Below, piece by piece: positions 29,310 to 42,448 of a stretch of 64,000 bases of DNA. The notes below the pieces were generated by a model, which did not search any database, had not been told where the DNA came from, and worked only from the letters and a program-made list of their open reading frames with translations. The first letter of the stretch is position 1. Each line of letters begins with the position of its first letter. Origin of the DNA: Paenibacillus vietnamensis (GTDB taxonomy: Bacteria > Bacillota > Bacilli > Paenibacillales > Paenibacillaceae); NCBI RefSeq assembly GCF_020169515.1, contig NZ_JAHMHW010000004.1:186001-250000 (forward strand). The letters run 5' to 3'. The position numbers were made by a program, and so were the translations under genes.

Positions 29310-30647
29310 TTATTCGTGAGGACTGTCACCGCCCTGCTTGTGAACCGCAATCGTCTCCTGGATCGCTTTATCCATCGATTCATTGGCGATCCGAAGCGCA
29401 GTTTGAGTGTCCTTGGATTCTTTCGCTATCGAATTCCATGCCAGGTCCATTTGGGCGTATATATAGGTCAACCCCGGTTTGCGTGCAGGAGGCTTGGCGC
29501 CTTTTAAATAAAAGAGCGATTCGAAATGCTTCCCGTTCCATTCCGGTATGCCTTTCCCGAATGCCTGTTGAACCGCCGGATCTGCGAGCGGAGACAGGAC
29601 GCCCTGCTTGGACAGCTCGGTTTGATATTCCGAAGACAGCAAATAGGCGATAACCTGGAAGGCAAGATCCTTATTGTCCGATTGCTGCGTGATGAACATA
29701 CCGTTTGTGCTCGGCTGGAACTTGGAATCCGGCGCTTCCGGAAATACGGGAACGGAAGAAATATCAAAATTGATATCCTTGTTCTCATTGACGATCCGGA
29801 AGGCATTTTCCATCGAATCCACGATCATAGCGATATTGCCTTGGACAAAATCATTCGTTTTCACCAATTGATTGCCGGGAATTTCGTAAAATCTTCGAAT
29901 ATTGTTTACGATTTTCAGCCAATTGTCGGATGTCATGGCCGCTTTTTCTTCATTCGGGTCGAGCGCAGGCTCAGAAAGCTGATTGAACCTCATGTAATGA
30001 GCCGGATTCATCTGAAAGCCCTTGTACGTGGTGTCCCCTTCCTGACGAGTCAATTTTTTGGCCAATTCGTAAGCCTGGTCCCATGTCATGCCGTCCTTCG
30101 GATAGTCCGCGCCGAACTTGTCGAATACGTCCTTGTTGTAAACCAGTACATAATCATTTGTATTAAAAGGAAGCGAATACAGCTTTCCATCCGAAGTATT
30201 TAAGGAATGCTGCAAATCCGACGGATTCAATTTGCTCGTGTCGAAATTGTATTTTTTGACCAGGTCGCTCATGTCGTATTCCAGCTTGAACTTTTTAATT
30301 TGCCGGTACGTGTTGCGTCCGATATCGTCGAATACGATATCCGGGATCGTTCCTTTGGCAATCAAATCCTCATATCTCGTTCCGTCGTTCCAGGCAACAT
30401 GCTTCAGGGTGATATCCGGGAACTTCTTTTTGACGTATTGACCGACCTGCTCTTCAAAAATAGCTTCGTCGACATAGAACGCGGGCCATGCCGTAAAAAT
30501 AAACACCTCGTTATCCGGGGCATCTACCGTTTCTGGCTGATTGTCCACTGCCTCCTCTATGTTTTGGCCGTTACTATTTTCGGTGCATCCGATAGATCCA
30601 ATCATTGCCATTGTCAGTACAAGCGCTAGACCGATCCTGTTCTTCAT
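29310..30647 (-). CDS. Extracellular solute-binding lipoprotein, sugar ABC transporter (SBP 3)
   Basis: A 445-aa lipoprotein homologous along its whole length to SBP 1 and SBP 2, but more divergent. The signal is MKNRIGLALVLTMAMIGSIGC with lipobox Cys21. Shared blocks include WNDGTRYEDLIAKGTIPDIV, YNKDVFDKF and DNWLKIVNNIRRFYEIPGNQ, whereas the N-terminal FTAWPAFYVDEAIF and C-terminal AQMDLAWNSIAKE differ. It stands alone in its transcript with its own promoter, paired CCTATA motif and CRE. Like the other two it lacks adjacent permease genes, so three alternative receptors for a common importer are likely (inference). Confidence 0.9.
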   Translation of the reverse strand: MKNRIGLALVLTMAMIGSIGCTENSNGQNIEEAVDNQPETVDAPDNEVFIFTAWPAFYVDEAIFEEQVGQYVKKKFPDITLKHVAWNDGTRYEDLIAKGTIPDIVFDDIGRNTYRQIKKFKLEYDMSDLVKKYNFDTSKLNPSDLQHSLNTSDGKLYSLPFNTNDYVLVYNKDVFDKFGADYPKDGMTWDQAYELAKKLTRQEGDTTYKGFQMNPAHYMRFNQLSEPALDPNEEKAAMTSDNWLKIVNNIRRFYEIPGNQLVKTNDFVQGNIAMIVDSMENAFRIVNENKDINFDISSVPVFPEAPDSKFQPSTNGMFITQQSDNKDLAFQVIAYLLSSEYQTELSKQGVLSPLADPAVQQAFGKGIPEWNGKHFESLFYLKGAKPPARKPGLTYIYAQMDLAWNSIAKESKDTQTALRIANESMDKAIQETIAVHKQGGDSPHE

Positions 30648-30751
30648 CGTTTCATAACCTCCAATTGGTAAATTTTTTGGCGTTGGATTAGCTGCATCGT
30701 ATACCGGATTTTACATCATTCACCCCCTGACAGAATGAGAATCTATTATAA

Positions 30752-30803
30752 AATATACGTTCTGGAAATGGGATCCAATAGGGGTTTACGAGCATATTGT
30801 AGG
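30752..30803 (-). promoter_or_regulatory. Paired CCTATA-like site and -10 box, SBP 3 promoter
   Basis: AATAGG (+ strand) at 30777 and TGTAGG at 30798 are 21 bp apart, one less than at the other sites. A -10-like TATATT (30752-30757, minus strand) lies 19 bp from the proximal copy. Weaker than the other examples but in the same position relative to the gene. Confidence 0.5.
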
Positions 30804-30811
30804 CGCTTTCA
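30798..30811 (-). promoter_or_regulatory. cre: CRE-like box overlapping the distal activator half-site of SBP 3
   Basis: TGAAAGCGCCTACA on the minus strand differs from the CRE consensus at one position. Its last six bases are the distal half-site of the paired motif, so CcpA binding would directly exclude the activator. Confidence 0.5.
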
Positions 30812-30914
30812 ACCAGAAGTAAAGCGATGCCCGCCCGAACGGCTTTCAGTCGAGCTGCTTTCATGCCGTCCGGCGGACATCGCAAAATGGGGAATGGCTG
30901 CCGCTCTCGCGTCG

Positions 30915-33299
30915 TTAAGCGAGCGGGGTAAGGATGTAGGCAGCACCTGCTTCCGTATTAAATTGTACGACCGAAGGTTCAGTCTCCAGCATTTCGACGG
31001 CTCCCTCGTTTACCTGAACGGGCGCCCCCGCCCGGATGCGGCACACATTTCCGTTTGCCGATTCGATTACGGCCCGCTTCAGCTTTCCTTTGCTCCACTC
31101 CATATGAACGGTAAACCCGCCCCGCGCCCGAAGACCGCTAATCCGGCCTTCCTGCCAAGCTTCGGGCAGCGCCGGAAGCAGGCTCAGCTCGCCGGCGTGG
31201 CTTTGCAGCAGAAGCTCGGCAATACCTGCCGTCGCGCCGAAATTAGCTTCGATCGTAAGCGGGTAAAAGGTCAGCTTCGGATGACGATGCGCATTGAACA
31301 GATTAGGGAATGGATTTTTGAGCAGCTTGATCAAATAACGGTGCGCCATCCCCGGATCTTCCAATCTGGCAAACAGGCTGACCAGCCATGCAAAGCACCA
31401 GCCGATCGCGTCTTCCTTCTCGTACACCAGCCTGCGTTCAATGGATACCCGGCAAGCGGTCGCAAGCAAGGAATCGGAGCGGTTGTTAATCTGGTGTCCG
31501 GGATGCAGGGGATAGAGATGGGCCATGTGACGGTGTCCGGGCTCCGCCTCCTCAAAGTCTTCGAACCACTCCTGAAGCTGGCCGTGGCGGCCGACCGCAA
31601 GCGGCCGGAGACGGGCGCGGGCCGCCGTCAGCTCCGCTCGCAGCTCTTCATCGGTAGCGAGGATGGCGGAAGCCTCGATGCAGTGCGTAAACAGCTCCCA
31701 AATAAGCGAGTTGTCCATCGTTGAGCCCAGGCTGACCGCCGCCTTCCTGCCATCCGGTCCAATGAACGTATTTTCCGGCGACGTGGACGGATTCGTAACC
31801 AGATACCCTTCCGGATCGGCTACCAGAAAATCCAGGAAAAACAAAGCGGCATCCTTCATGACCGGATATGCCCGGTCGGCCAGAAAAGCCCTGTCGCCGC
31901 CGAAGCTGTAATGCTCCCAGAGGTGCTGGCACAGCCACGCCCCCGACAGCGGCCAGAACGCCCAGCTCGCCGGCCCCTTCGACGGGCCTCCGGAAGGGGT
32001 CGTTAAGCGCCAGAGATCGACCGAGTGATGGCTTACCCAGCCTCTGGCCTTATAATGGACGCGCGCCGTCTCCTTCCCTGCCGTACGCAAATCCTCGAGC
32101 ATATCGAATAAAGGGAGATGACATTCGGCCAGGTTGCACGTCTCGGCGGGCCAATAGTTCATCTGCGTATTTATATTAACCGTATAATTGCATGCCCAAG
32201 GGGGCCTTGCCCTGTCATTCCATATTCCCTGGAGAGTAGCCGGCTGAGTGCCCGGCCTTGAACTTGCGATGAGCAAATAGCGGCCGAACTGAAAAAACAG
32301 CACGGCCAGCTGCTCGTCGGCTTCGCCGTCACGCAGCGCCTGTATCCGTTCATCCGTCGGGAGCTCCTGAAGCCCCGGCGCGTTCAGCTTCAGAGTTACT
32401 CTGCCGAACAGCTCCCGGTAATCGGCCAGATGCCGGTGCAGCAGCTCATCATACGAGTATTCGGCGGCATGCGCCACCCATTCCCGGCACAGCCGGTCGG
32501 GATCTTTGCCTTCTTTGCGCGGATCCTTGTCGTAGCCGTTGAAGCTGGATGCCGCAGCCAGAAGGAACGTCACGGCCGTCGCTCCTCTAACCCAAAGCCG
32601 GTTCCCATGCGCCTCCACACGGCCGCCTTCCGGCAGCGCTCGAAGCTGCACCTCGAAACGGATTCCTTTATCCTCCTCATAGATGACCGGATCCGCGCTC
32701 TGGTAATGAAAGGGCTCGACTTTGCTCGGGCATTGCCCGGTCAGTCTGATCGAATCGTGCGCTCCCTTGCGCGTGCTGTGATTAAGCAAGCTGTCCAGCG
32801 ACGCCTGCAAAGACAGTTTGCCCGGCTGATCCGCCGTCATCCGGACGACCATCACCTGATCGACCGCGGATACGAAGGTTTCGCGGGTATACAGGACTCC
32901 GTTCATCGAGAATTGCGTACGGCTGACGGCATCGTTCAAGTCGAGCTCCCGCCGGTAATCGGACGCTTCGCCGTTCGCGTCGAGCTGTATATACAAATCT
33001 CCCATAGCTTGGTAGGAAGCCGTCCACGGGCCGAGCATATGCTCTTCGATCAATTGCTGCGCTTCCGGGTACTTTCCTTCAAAAATGAGACGGCGCGCAC
33101 CTTCCAGGTATTCCGCCGCTCCATCGTTATTCGGATCGTAGGGATGTCCGGACCAAAGCGTATCCTCGTTCAGCAGGATGCGCTCGCGTCCCGCTCCGCC
33201 GAATACCATTCCGCCCAGTCTCCCGTTTCCGACGGCTAACGCTTCCACCCATTCGGAGGCCGGCCTGCGGTACCACATCTTTAAATTGTTATCGCTCAT
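30915..33299 (-). CDS. GH95 family glycosidase (alpha-L-fucosidase/alpha-L-galactosidase type)
   Basis: A 794-aa cytoplasmic enzyme (no signal peptide). Residues 1-260 are the GH95 N-terminal beta domain (EALAVGNGRLGGMVFGGAGR, LNEDTLWSGHPYDP). The (alpha/alpha)6 barrel follows with the conserved NINTQMNYWPAETCNLAEC, which holds the Asn residues used as catalytic base system in this inverting family, and EWFEDFEEAEPGHRHMAHLY with the acid Glu. At the segment that usually reads DGNFG the protein has EANFG, so the activating Asp is replaced by Glu. The C-terminal beta domain ends at ILTPLA. GH95 members remove alpha-1,2-linked fucose or related L-galactose. It is the last gene of the six-glycosidase operon, 24 nt after the GH42 gene. 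Confidence 0.88.
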   Translation of the reverse strand: MSDNNLKMWYRRPASEWVEALAVGNGRLGGMVFGGAGRERILLNEDTLWSGHPYDPNNDGAAEYLEGARRLIFEGKYPEAQQLIEEHMLGPWTASYQAMGDLYIQLDANGEASDYRRELDLNDAVSRTQFSMNGVLYTRETFVSAVDQVMVVRMTADQPGKLSLQASLDSLLNHSTRKGAHDSIRLTGQCPSKVEPFHYQSADPVIYEEDKGIRFEVQLRALPEGGRVEAHGNRLWVRGATAVTFLLAAASSFNGYDKDPRKEGKDPDRLCREWVAHAAEYSYDELLHRHLADYRELFGRVTLKLNAPGLQELPTDERIQALRDGEADEQLAVLFFQFGRYLLIASSRPGTQPATLQGIWNDRARPPWACNYTVNINTQMNYWPAETCNLAECHLPLFDMLEDLRTAGKETARVHYKARGWVSHHSVDLWRLTTPSGGPSKGPASWAFWPLSGAWLCQHLWEHYSFGGDRAFLADRAYPVMKDAALFFLDFLVADPEGYLVTNPSTSPENTFIGPDGRKAAVSLGSTMDNSLIWELFTHCIEASAILATDEELRAELTAARARLRPLAVGRHGQLQEWFEDFEEAEPGHRHMAHLYPLHPGHQINNRSDSLLATACRVSIERRLVYEKEDAIGWCFAWLVSLFARLEDPGMAHRYLIKLLKNPFPNLFNAHRHPKLTFYPLTIEANFGATAGIAELLLQSHAGELSLLPALPEAWQEGRISGLRARGGFTVHMEWSKGKLKRAVIESANGNVCRIRAGAPVQVNEGAVEMLETEPSVVQFNTEAGAAYILTPLA

Positions 33300-33323
33300 T
33301 CGCTCGGAGCCGCTCCTTTCACT

Positions 33324-38623
<5,300 letters not shown>

Positions 38624-38687
38624 TCAAAATATCGCGGCGGCCCTGAACCGGCCGAAAGCGCCGGCCCAAGGCCGTCAGCCGCACGCT

Positions 38688-41363
38688 TCAGTAAGCGGCG
38701 GTAAAGTAATAAGAGCCCGGACCCGTGCGGTATACCGCATAGCCGTTCTCGTACCCGAGACGTTCGGCGTCCGGTCCGCTCATGCGCACCTCTGCGTCCG
38801 GCGCGGCAGGAACGCAGATGCGGCCTTCGCAGTTTGCGGGAATGTCGGCTTTTATCGAAACGGTGCGCGCCGGACCGAGCTCCCATCGCACGCCCGCCCT
38901 GCCGGGACGCAGCTGCTGCCACGCTTCCGCCCAGGCGACGTCCGGGACGATTGCCGGCTTCACCGTGACAAGGAAGCGTCCGGTATCGGGCCGGTAACGG
39001 TAATCCAGACCGGCCAGGCCGCTGTACAGCCATTCCTCGAGATGGCCGAGCATCAAATGGTTTTGCGATTTTCCTACGCTCGGTCCGTCCCACGCTTCGG
39101 TCAGCGCCGTTGCGCCGTGCACGATCTGGTAGCCGTAGCCGGGCGTATCCGTGTTCCGCGTCATTCGGAAAATAACATCCGAACGTCCGCCGCGGGCGAG
39201 CGCCAGCAGCACATACCGGTGGCCGACGTCGCCCGAGGTCGTCCGCCATCCCCGCTCCGCGATGTTCCGGACGAGTCGGTCCAGCAGCTCGCCGCGCCGT
39301 TCCTCCGGGGCAAGGCCGATCGCAAGCGGCATGGCGATGGCCGCGTCGCTTCCTTCGGCGTACTGCGCGGCGGAAGAATCGTAGAACGCTGCGTTAAACG
39401 CTTTTTTAATGTTTTCGACTAGCTGCTCATAGGCGGAAGCGTCCTTCTCCTTGCCCAAGACGAGCGCAATTTGCCGCATTGCGCGGGCCAGCCCGAAGAA
39501 GATGGCCGTCTCCGCGAGCTCGACGGGCGTATTTTGCGAAAAACCGGGCCCTTTCGGTCCGATGTCGTACCAGTCGCCGAGTCCGTTCCGGAGGATGAGC
39601 CCGTCCGCAGCTTCGGTCAAATACTCGATGTAGCGGCGCATCCCGTCGTAATGTTTGGCGAGCGGGCCTTTGCTTCCATACCGCTGCAGCATTTCCCAGG
39701 CGGCCAGAACATAAGAGCCTCCCCAGGCGGCCGCATCGCGGAACATATGCCAAGGCTCCTCAAACACGACGTATTCCGGCGCCGTTGTCGGCACCATGCC
39801 GTTCGGAAGCTGGGCGTCGGCCATATCCTGCATGATTTTGCCCATAAGCGCTTCAATATCGTAATTAAACATGACGGATGGACCCATCAGATGAAGCTGC
39901 TCCAGCCACCCCAGCTTCTCGCGGTGCGGGCAGTCCGTGAAGATGCTCTTCATGTTGCTGACAATCGCCCAATCGATCAGCTCGTGAATCCGGTTCAGCA
40001 TCGAATCCGAGCACCGGAAGCCGCCGCTTAAGGGAAGGTCCGGTGCGATCAATTGGCCTTCAAGCGCATGGAGCACCGGAAGCTCCGCTTCCCCGCCGCT
40101 TTCCGCTCCGAAGGGAACCGCGCCTTCGACCTGCACGTAGCGGAAGCCGTAGTACGTAAACCTCGGCTGCCATTCCTCGACGCGTCCGCCCTTTAAGACA
40201 TAGTTCAGCTCGTATGGCGAGCCCGAATATTTCTGATTGGCCAAGCCCTCTTCCGTCAGCAGCTCCGCAGGCTTCAGCTTGACCCGCGCTCCCCGCGGCC
40301 CGCTGACGCGGATAGAGGGCCAGCCCGAAAAGTTTTGGCCAAGATCGTATACGTAAACGCCTTTGCGGGGCTCCGTTACGCCGGACGCCGAAAACCGCTT
40401 CGTTACCGCAAGCGGAGGCGCCGATTGCGCCGACAGCTTGCCCGCAGGCGGCTGCAGCACGCAGGCCGGCCTCCAGTCTTCATGCTCCTCGAAGCCCGGC
40501 TCGTCCCAGCCCTCCTGCTCCAGCCGGGCATCGTAATCCTCCCCGCCGTAGATGCAGGAGAAGGTGAGGGGGCTTTCGCACATCGACCAAGACGAATTGG
40601 TGTCGATCGTTTCCGTAATGCCGTCAGCATATTCGATGATCAGCGCGGCCAGACATTTCGGCTCGCCGTAGCTGTCTTTGAACTTTGTATAACGTCCGCC
40701 GGGCACATGGTAAAAGCCGCTGCCGAGAATAACGCCGGCCGCGTTTTCCCCCTGCCGGACGATGGAAGTCAAATCATAGACCGAGTACAGCACGGTTTTA
40801 TCGTATTCCGTCCAGCCCGGCTCAAGTTCCCGCCCGCCAACCTTCGCTCCGTTCAAACGCAGCTCGTAATGGCCGAGTCCGGAAATGTATGCTCGCGCAC
40901 GGGCAACCGGGCCCTTTACATGGAAGGAGCGGCGGAGCTGAACGAGCGGCTTTCCGCCGGACGTTCCAGCGGCGCCGATCCAGCGTGCCGGCCGCCATTG
41001 CTCTTCGTCCAGCATGCCCGTCTCCCACCACGCCGTGCCGCTTGTCGAAGGCTGCCCTTGCCCGTCCCAAACCGTCACGCGCCAGTAATACCGCTGCCTC
41101 GGCAGCAGTGCGGCTCCTTCGTAAAGGATGGACGTGTGCGCGCCGATTCTCACCATTCCGCTGTCCCAGACATCCGGCTTATCCGCCTTCAGCCGTTCCT
41201 CATCGGTTGCAACGGCAATCCGGTAGGCGCTTTGGCCCCCTCCGGCCGCGTCCGGCTTGCCGAACGACCAGCCGAGCAGCGGTCTGCCGACGTCGAGGCC
41301 GAGCGGATTTTGTATTCCCTCCGTACGTAATGCCGAAATTTCGATCGCAGCCAATGCCACCAT
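38688..41363 (-). CDS. Alpha-L-rhamnosidase, GH78
   Basis: An 891-aa enzyme with the usual GH78 order: N-terminal beta domain (PLLGWSFGKPDAAGGGQSAY), carbohydrate-binding-like domain (about 140-330, ISGLGHYELRLNGAKVGGRE), (alpha/alpha)6 catalytic barrel (about 440-790) and C-terminal beta domain. Family signatures are FTDCPHREKLGWLEQLHLMG, DWYDIG and GATALTEAWDGPS followed by SQNHLMLGHLEEWLY, which contain the catalytic acidic residues. No signal peptide. The ATG follows AGGAGGAG. It is the third gene of the operon, 89 nt after the beta-propeller gene. It should release rhamnose from imported oligosaccharides. Confidence 0.92.
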   Translation of the reverse strand: MVALAAIEISALRTEGIQNPLGLDVGRPLLGWSFGKPDAAGGGQSAYRIAVATDEERLKADKPDVWDSGMVRIGAHTSILYEGAALLPRQRYYWRVTVWDGQGQPSTSGTAWWETGMLDEEQWRPARWIGAAGTSGGKPLVQLRRSFHVKGPVARARAYISGLGHYELRLNGAKVGGRELEPGWTEYDKTVLYSVYDLTSIVRQGENAAGVILGSGFYHVPGGRYTKFKDSYGEPKCLAALIIEYADGITETIDTNSSWSMCESPLTFSCIYGGEDYDARLEQEGWDEPGFEEHEDWRPACVLQPPAGKLSAQSAPPLAVTKRFSASGVTEPRKGVYVYDLGQNFSGWPSIRVSGPRGARVKLKPAELLTEEGLANQKYSGSPYELNYVLKGGRVEEWQPRFTYYGFRYVQVEGAVPFGAESGGEAELPVLHALEGQLIAPDLPLSGGFRCSDSMLNRIHELIDWAIVSNMKSIFTDCPHREKLGWLEQLHLMGPSVMFNYDIEALMGKIMQDMADAQLPNGMVPTTAPEYVVFEEPWHMFRDAAAWGGSYVLAAWEMLQRYGSKGPLAKHYDGMRRYIEYLTEAADGLILRNGLGDWYDIGPKGPGFSQNTPVELAETAIFFGLARAMRQIALVLGKEKDASAYEQLVENIKKAFNAAFYDSSAAQYAEGSDAAIAMPLAIGLAPEERRGELLDRLVRNIAERGWRTTSGDVGHRYVLLALARGGRSDVIFRMTRNTDTPGYGYQIVHGATALTEAWDGPSVGKSQNHLMLGHLEEWLYSGLAGLDYRYRPDTGRFLVTVKPAIVPDVAWAEAWQQLRPGRAGVRWELGPARTVSIKADIPANCEGRICVPAAPDAEVRMSGPDAERLGYENGYAVYRTGPGSYYFTAAY

Positions 41364-41452
41364 GCTCCATGCTCCTCCTTATGACCGCCCGGAAGCGGCC
41401 GCTTCATTGCTTCAAACGCCGGTCAGGCCCGCCGGCAAGAAGCCGGGCCCGG

Positions 41453-42448
41453 TCAAAGCTTTCGCGAGGCCGCGACGGCTATCGTCCGGTATTCGGGGAA
41501 AAAATTGCAGGTTCTATCGCCTTCCTGCGGCTTTCTGCATGCCGTATAAAAGTGATATAAAACGCCGTCATGAGCGATAACGGAAGGTTTATGAGCATAG
41601 CTTTCGTCAAGCTCGCCCGGATCGCCGACCGCAATGATCGGCTCGGGATGCTTCGTCCAATTCAGGAGATCGTCGGAATAGGCGATTCCCTCCTGCGCCT
41701 TCTTGTAATCGAAGCCGAAGTAGAACATGGCCCAGCGGTCTCCGTCCCGGAGCACGCAAGGGTCACTGACGAAGCCGCTGTCCCAGGCTTCCGGCGTGAC
41801 GCGGATGACCGGATTGTCCTTATGCCTCGTCCAGCGGATCAAATCCTGCGAAGTTGCAAGTCCGGTCTGCTCGATCCAGCGGCCGCGGTTTTTGTTTTTG
41901 GCGTTATAGAACAGATAGAAGGTTCCTTCGTGCTCCAGCAGGCACTCCTTATAGAGCCCCCCTCGCTCCCACTCTTCCCCTTCCTCAGGCGTCAGAATCG
42001 GCTCCGGCAGGCGGTGCCATTCGAGCAGGTTTTCGTCTTCCGTCCACGCAAGACCGATTTTGGCGGAGCCTTCCTCGTAGCCGTCCCCCGGATAGGAATG
42101 ATAAGCAAGCCAATACTTGCCGTTCCATTTCTTCAACGTGCCGGGACCGTACATATCGTTATCCCGCAGCAGCCAGGTTCCCGCCACGTTTCTCGAATCC
42201 CAGTCCGAGCCTTCGTTACGGCGCAATATCGTCGACAGAGGCTCAAAGTTCAGCAGGTCGTCGCTGACCGCAAGCGCCGTCTGATAGCCGGCCCCGTCGA
42301 AGCCGACGTACATCATATAGAAGCGGCCGCGGTGACGGAACACGAATGGGCAATCAACCGCATGATAATCGAAGGCGCCTTTCTCGCCGGAGCCGACAAG
42401 GACGGGCTTGCCCCATTTATAAGGCGTTAACCAGTTATCGATATTCAT
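41453..42448 (-). CDS. GH43/GH32-superfamily five-bladed beta-propeller glycosidase
   Basis: A 331-aa cytoplasmic protein. The start at 42448 follows GGGGGAGAG and overlaps the stop of the upstream glycosidase gene as ATGA; the longer frame is not similar to known enzymes. The sequence is a series of propeller-blade repeats (VDCPFVFRHRGRFYMMYVGF, MYGPGTLKKWNGKYWLAYHS, VSDPCVLRDGDRWAMFYFGF, AHKPSVIAHDGVLYHFYTAC). Acidic residues at the blade starts (VDCPF, SDPC) and KECLLEHEG fit the catalytic triad of GH43/GH32 enzymes. It could equally belong to a GH130-like family; substrate unknown, perhaps an arabinose or galactose side chain. Confidence 0.7.
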   Translation of the reverse strand: MNIDNWLTPYKWGKPVLVGSGEKGAFDYHAVDCPFVFRHRGRFYMMYVGFDGAGYQTALAVSDDLLNFEPLSTILRRNEGSDWDSRNVAGTWLLRDNDMYGPGTLKKWNGKYWLAYHSYPGDGYEEGSAKIGLAWTEDENLLEWHRLPEPILTPEEGEEWERGGLYKECLLEHEGTFYLFYNAKNKNRGRWIEQTGLATSQDLIRWTRHKDNPVIRVTPEAWDSGFVSDPCVLRDGDRWAMFYFGFDYKKAQEGIAYSDDLLNWTKHPEPIIAVGDPGELDESYAHKPSVIAHDGVLYHFYTACRKPQEGDRTCNFFPEYRTIAVAASRKL

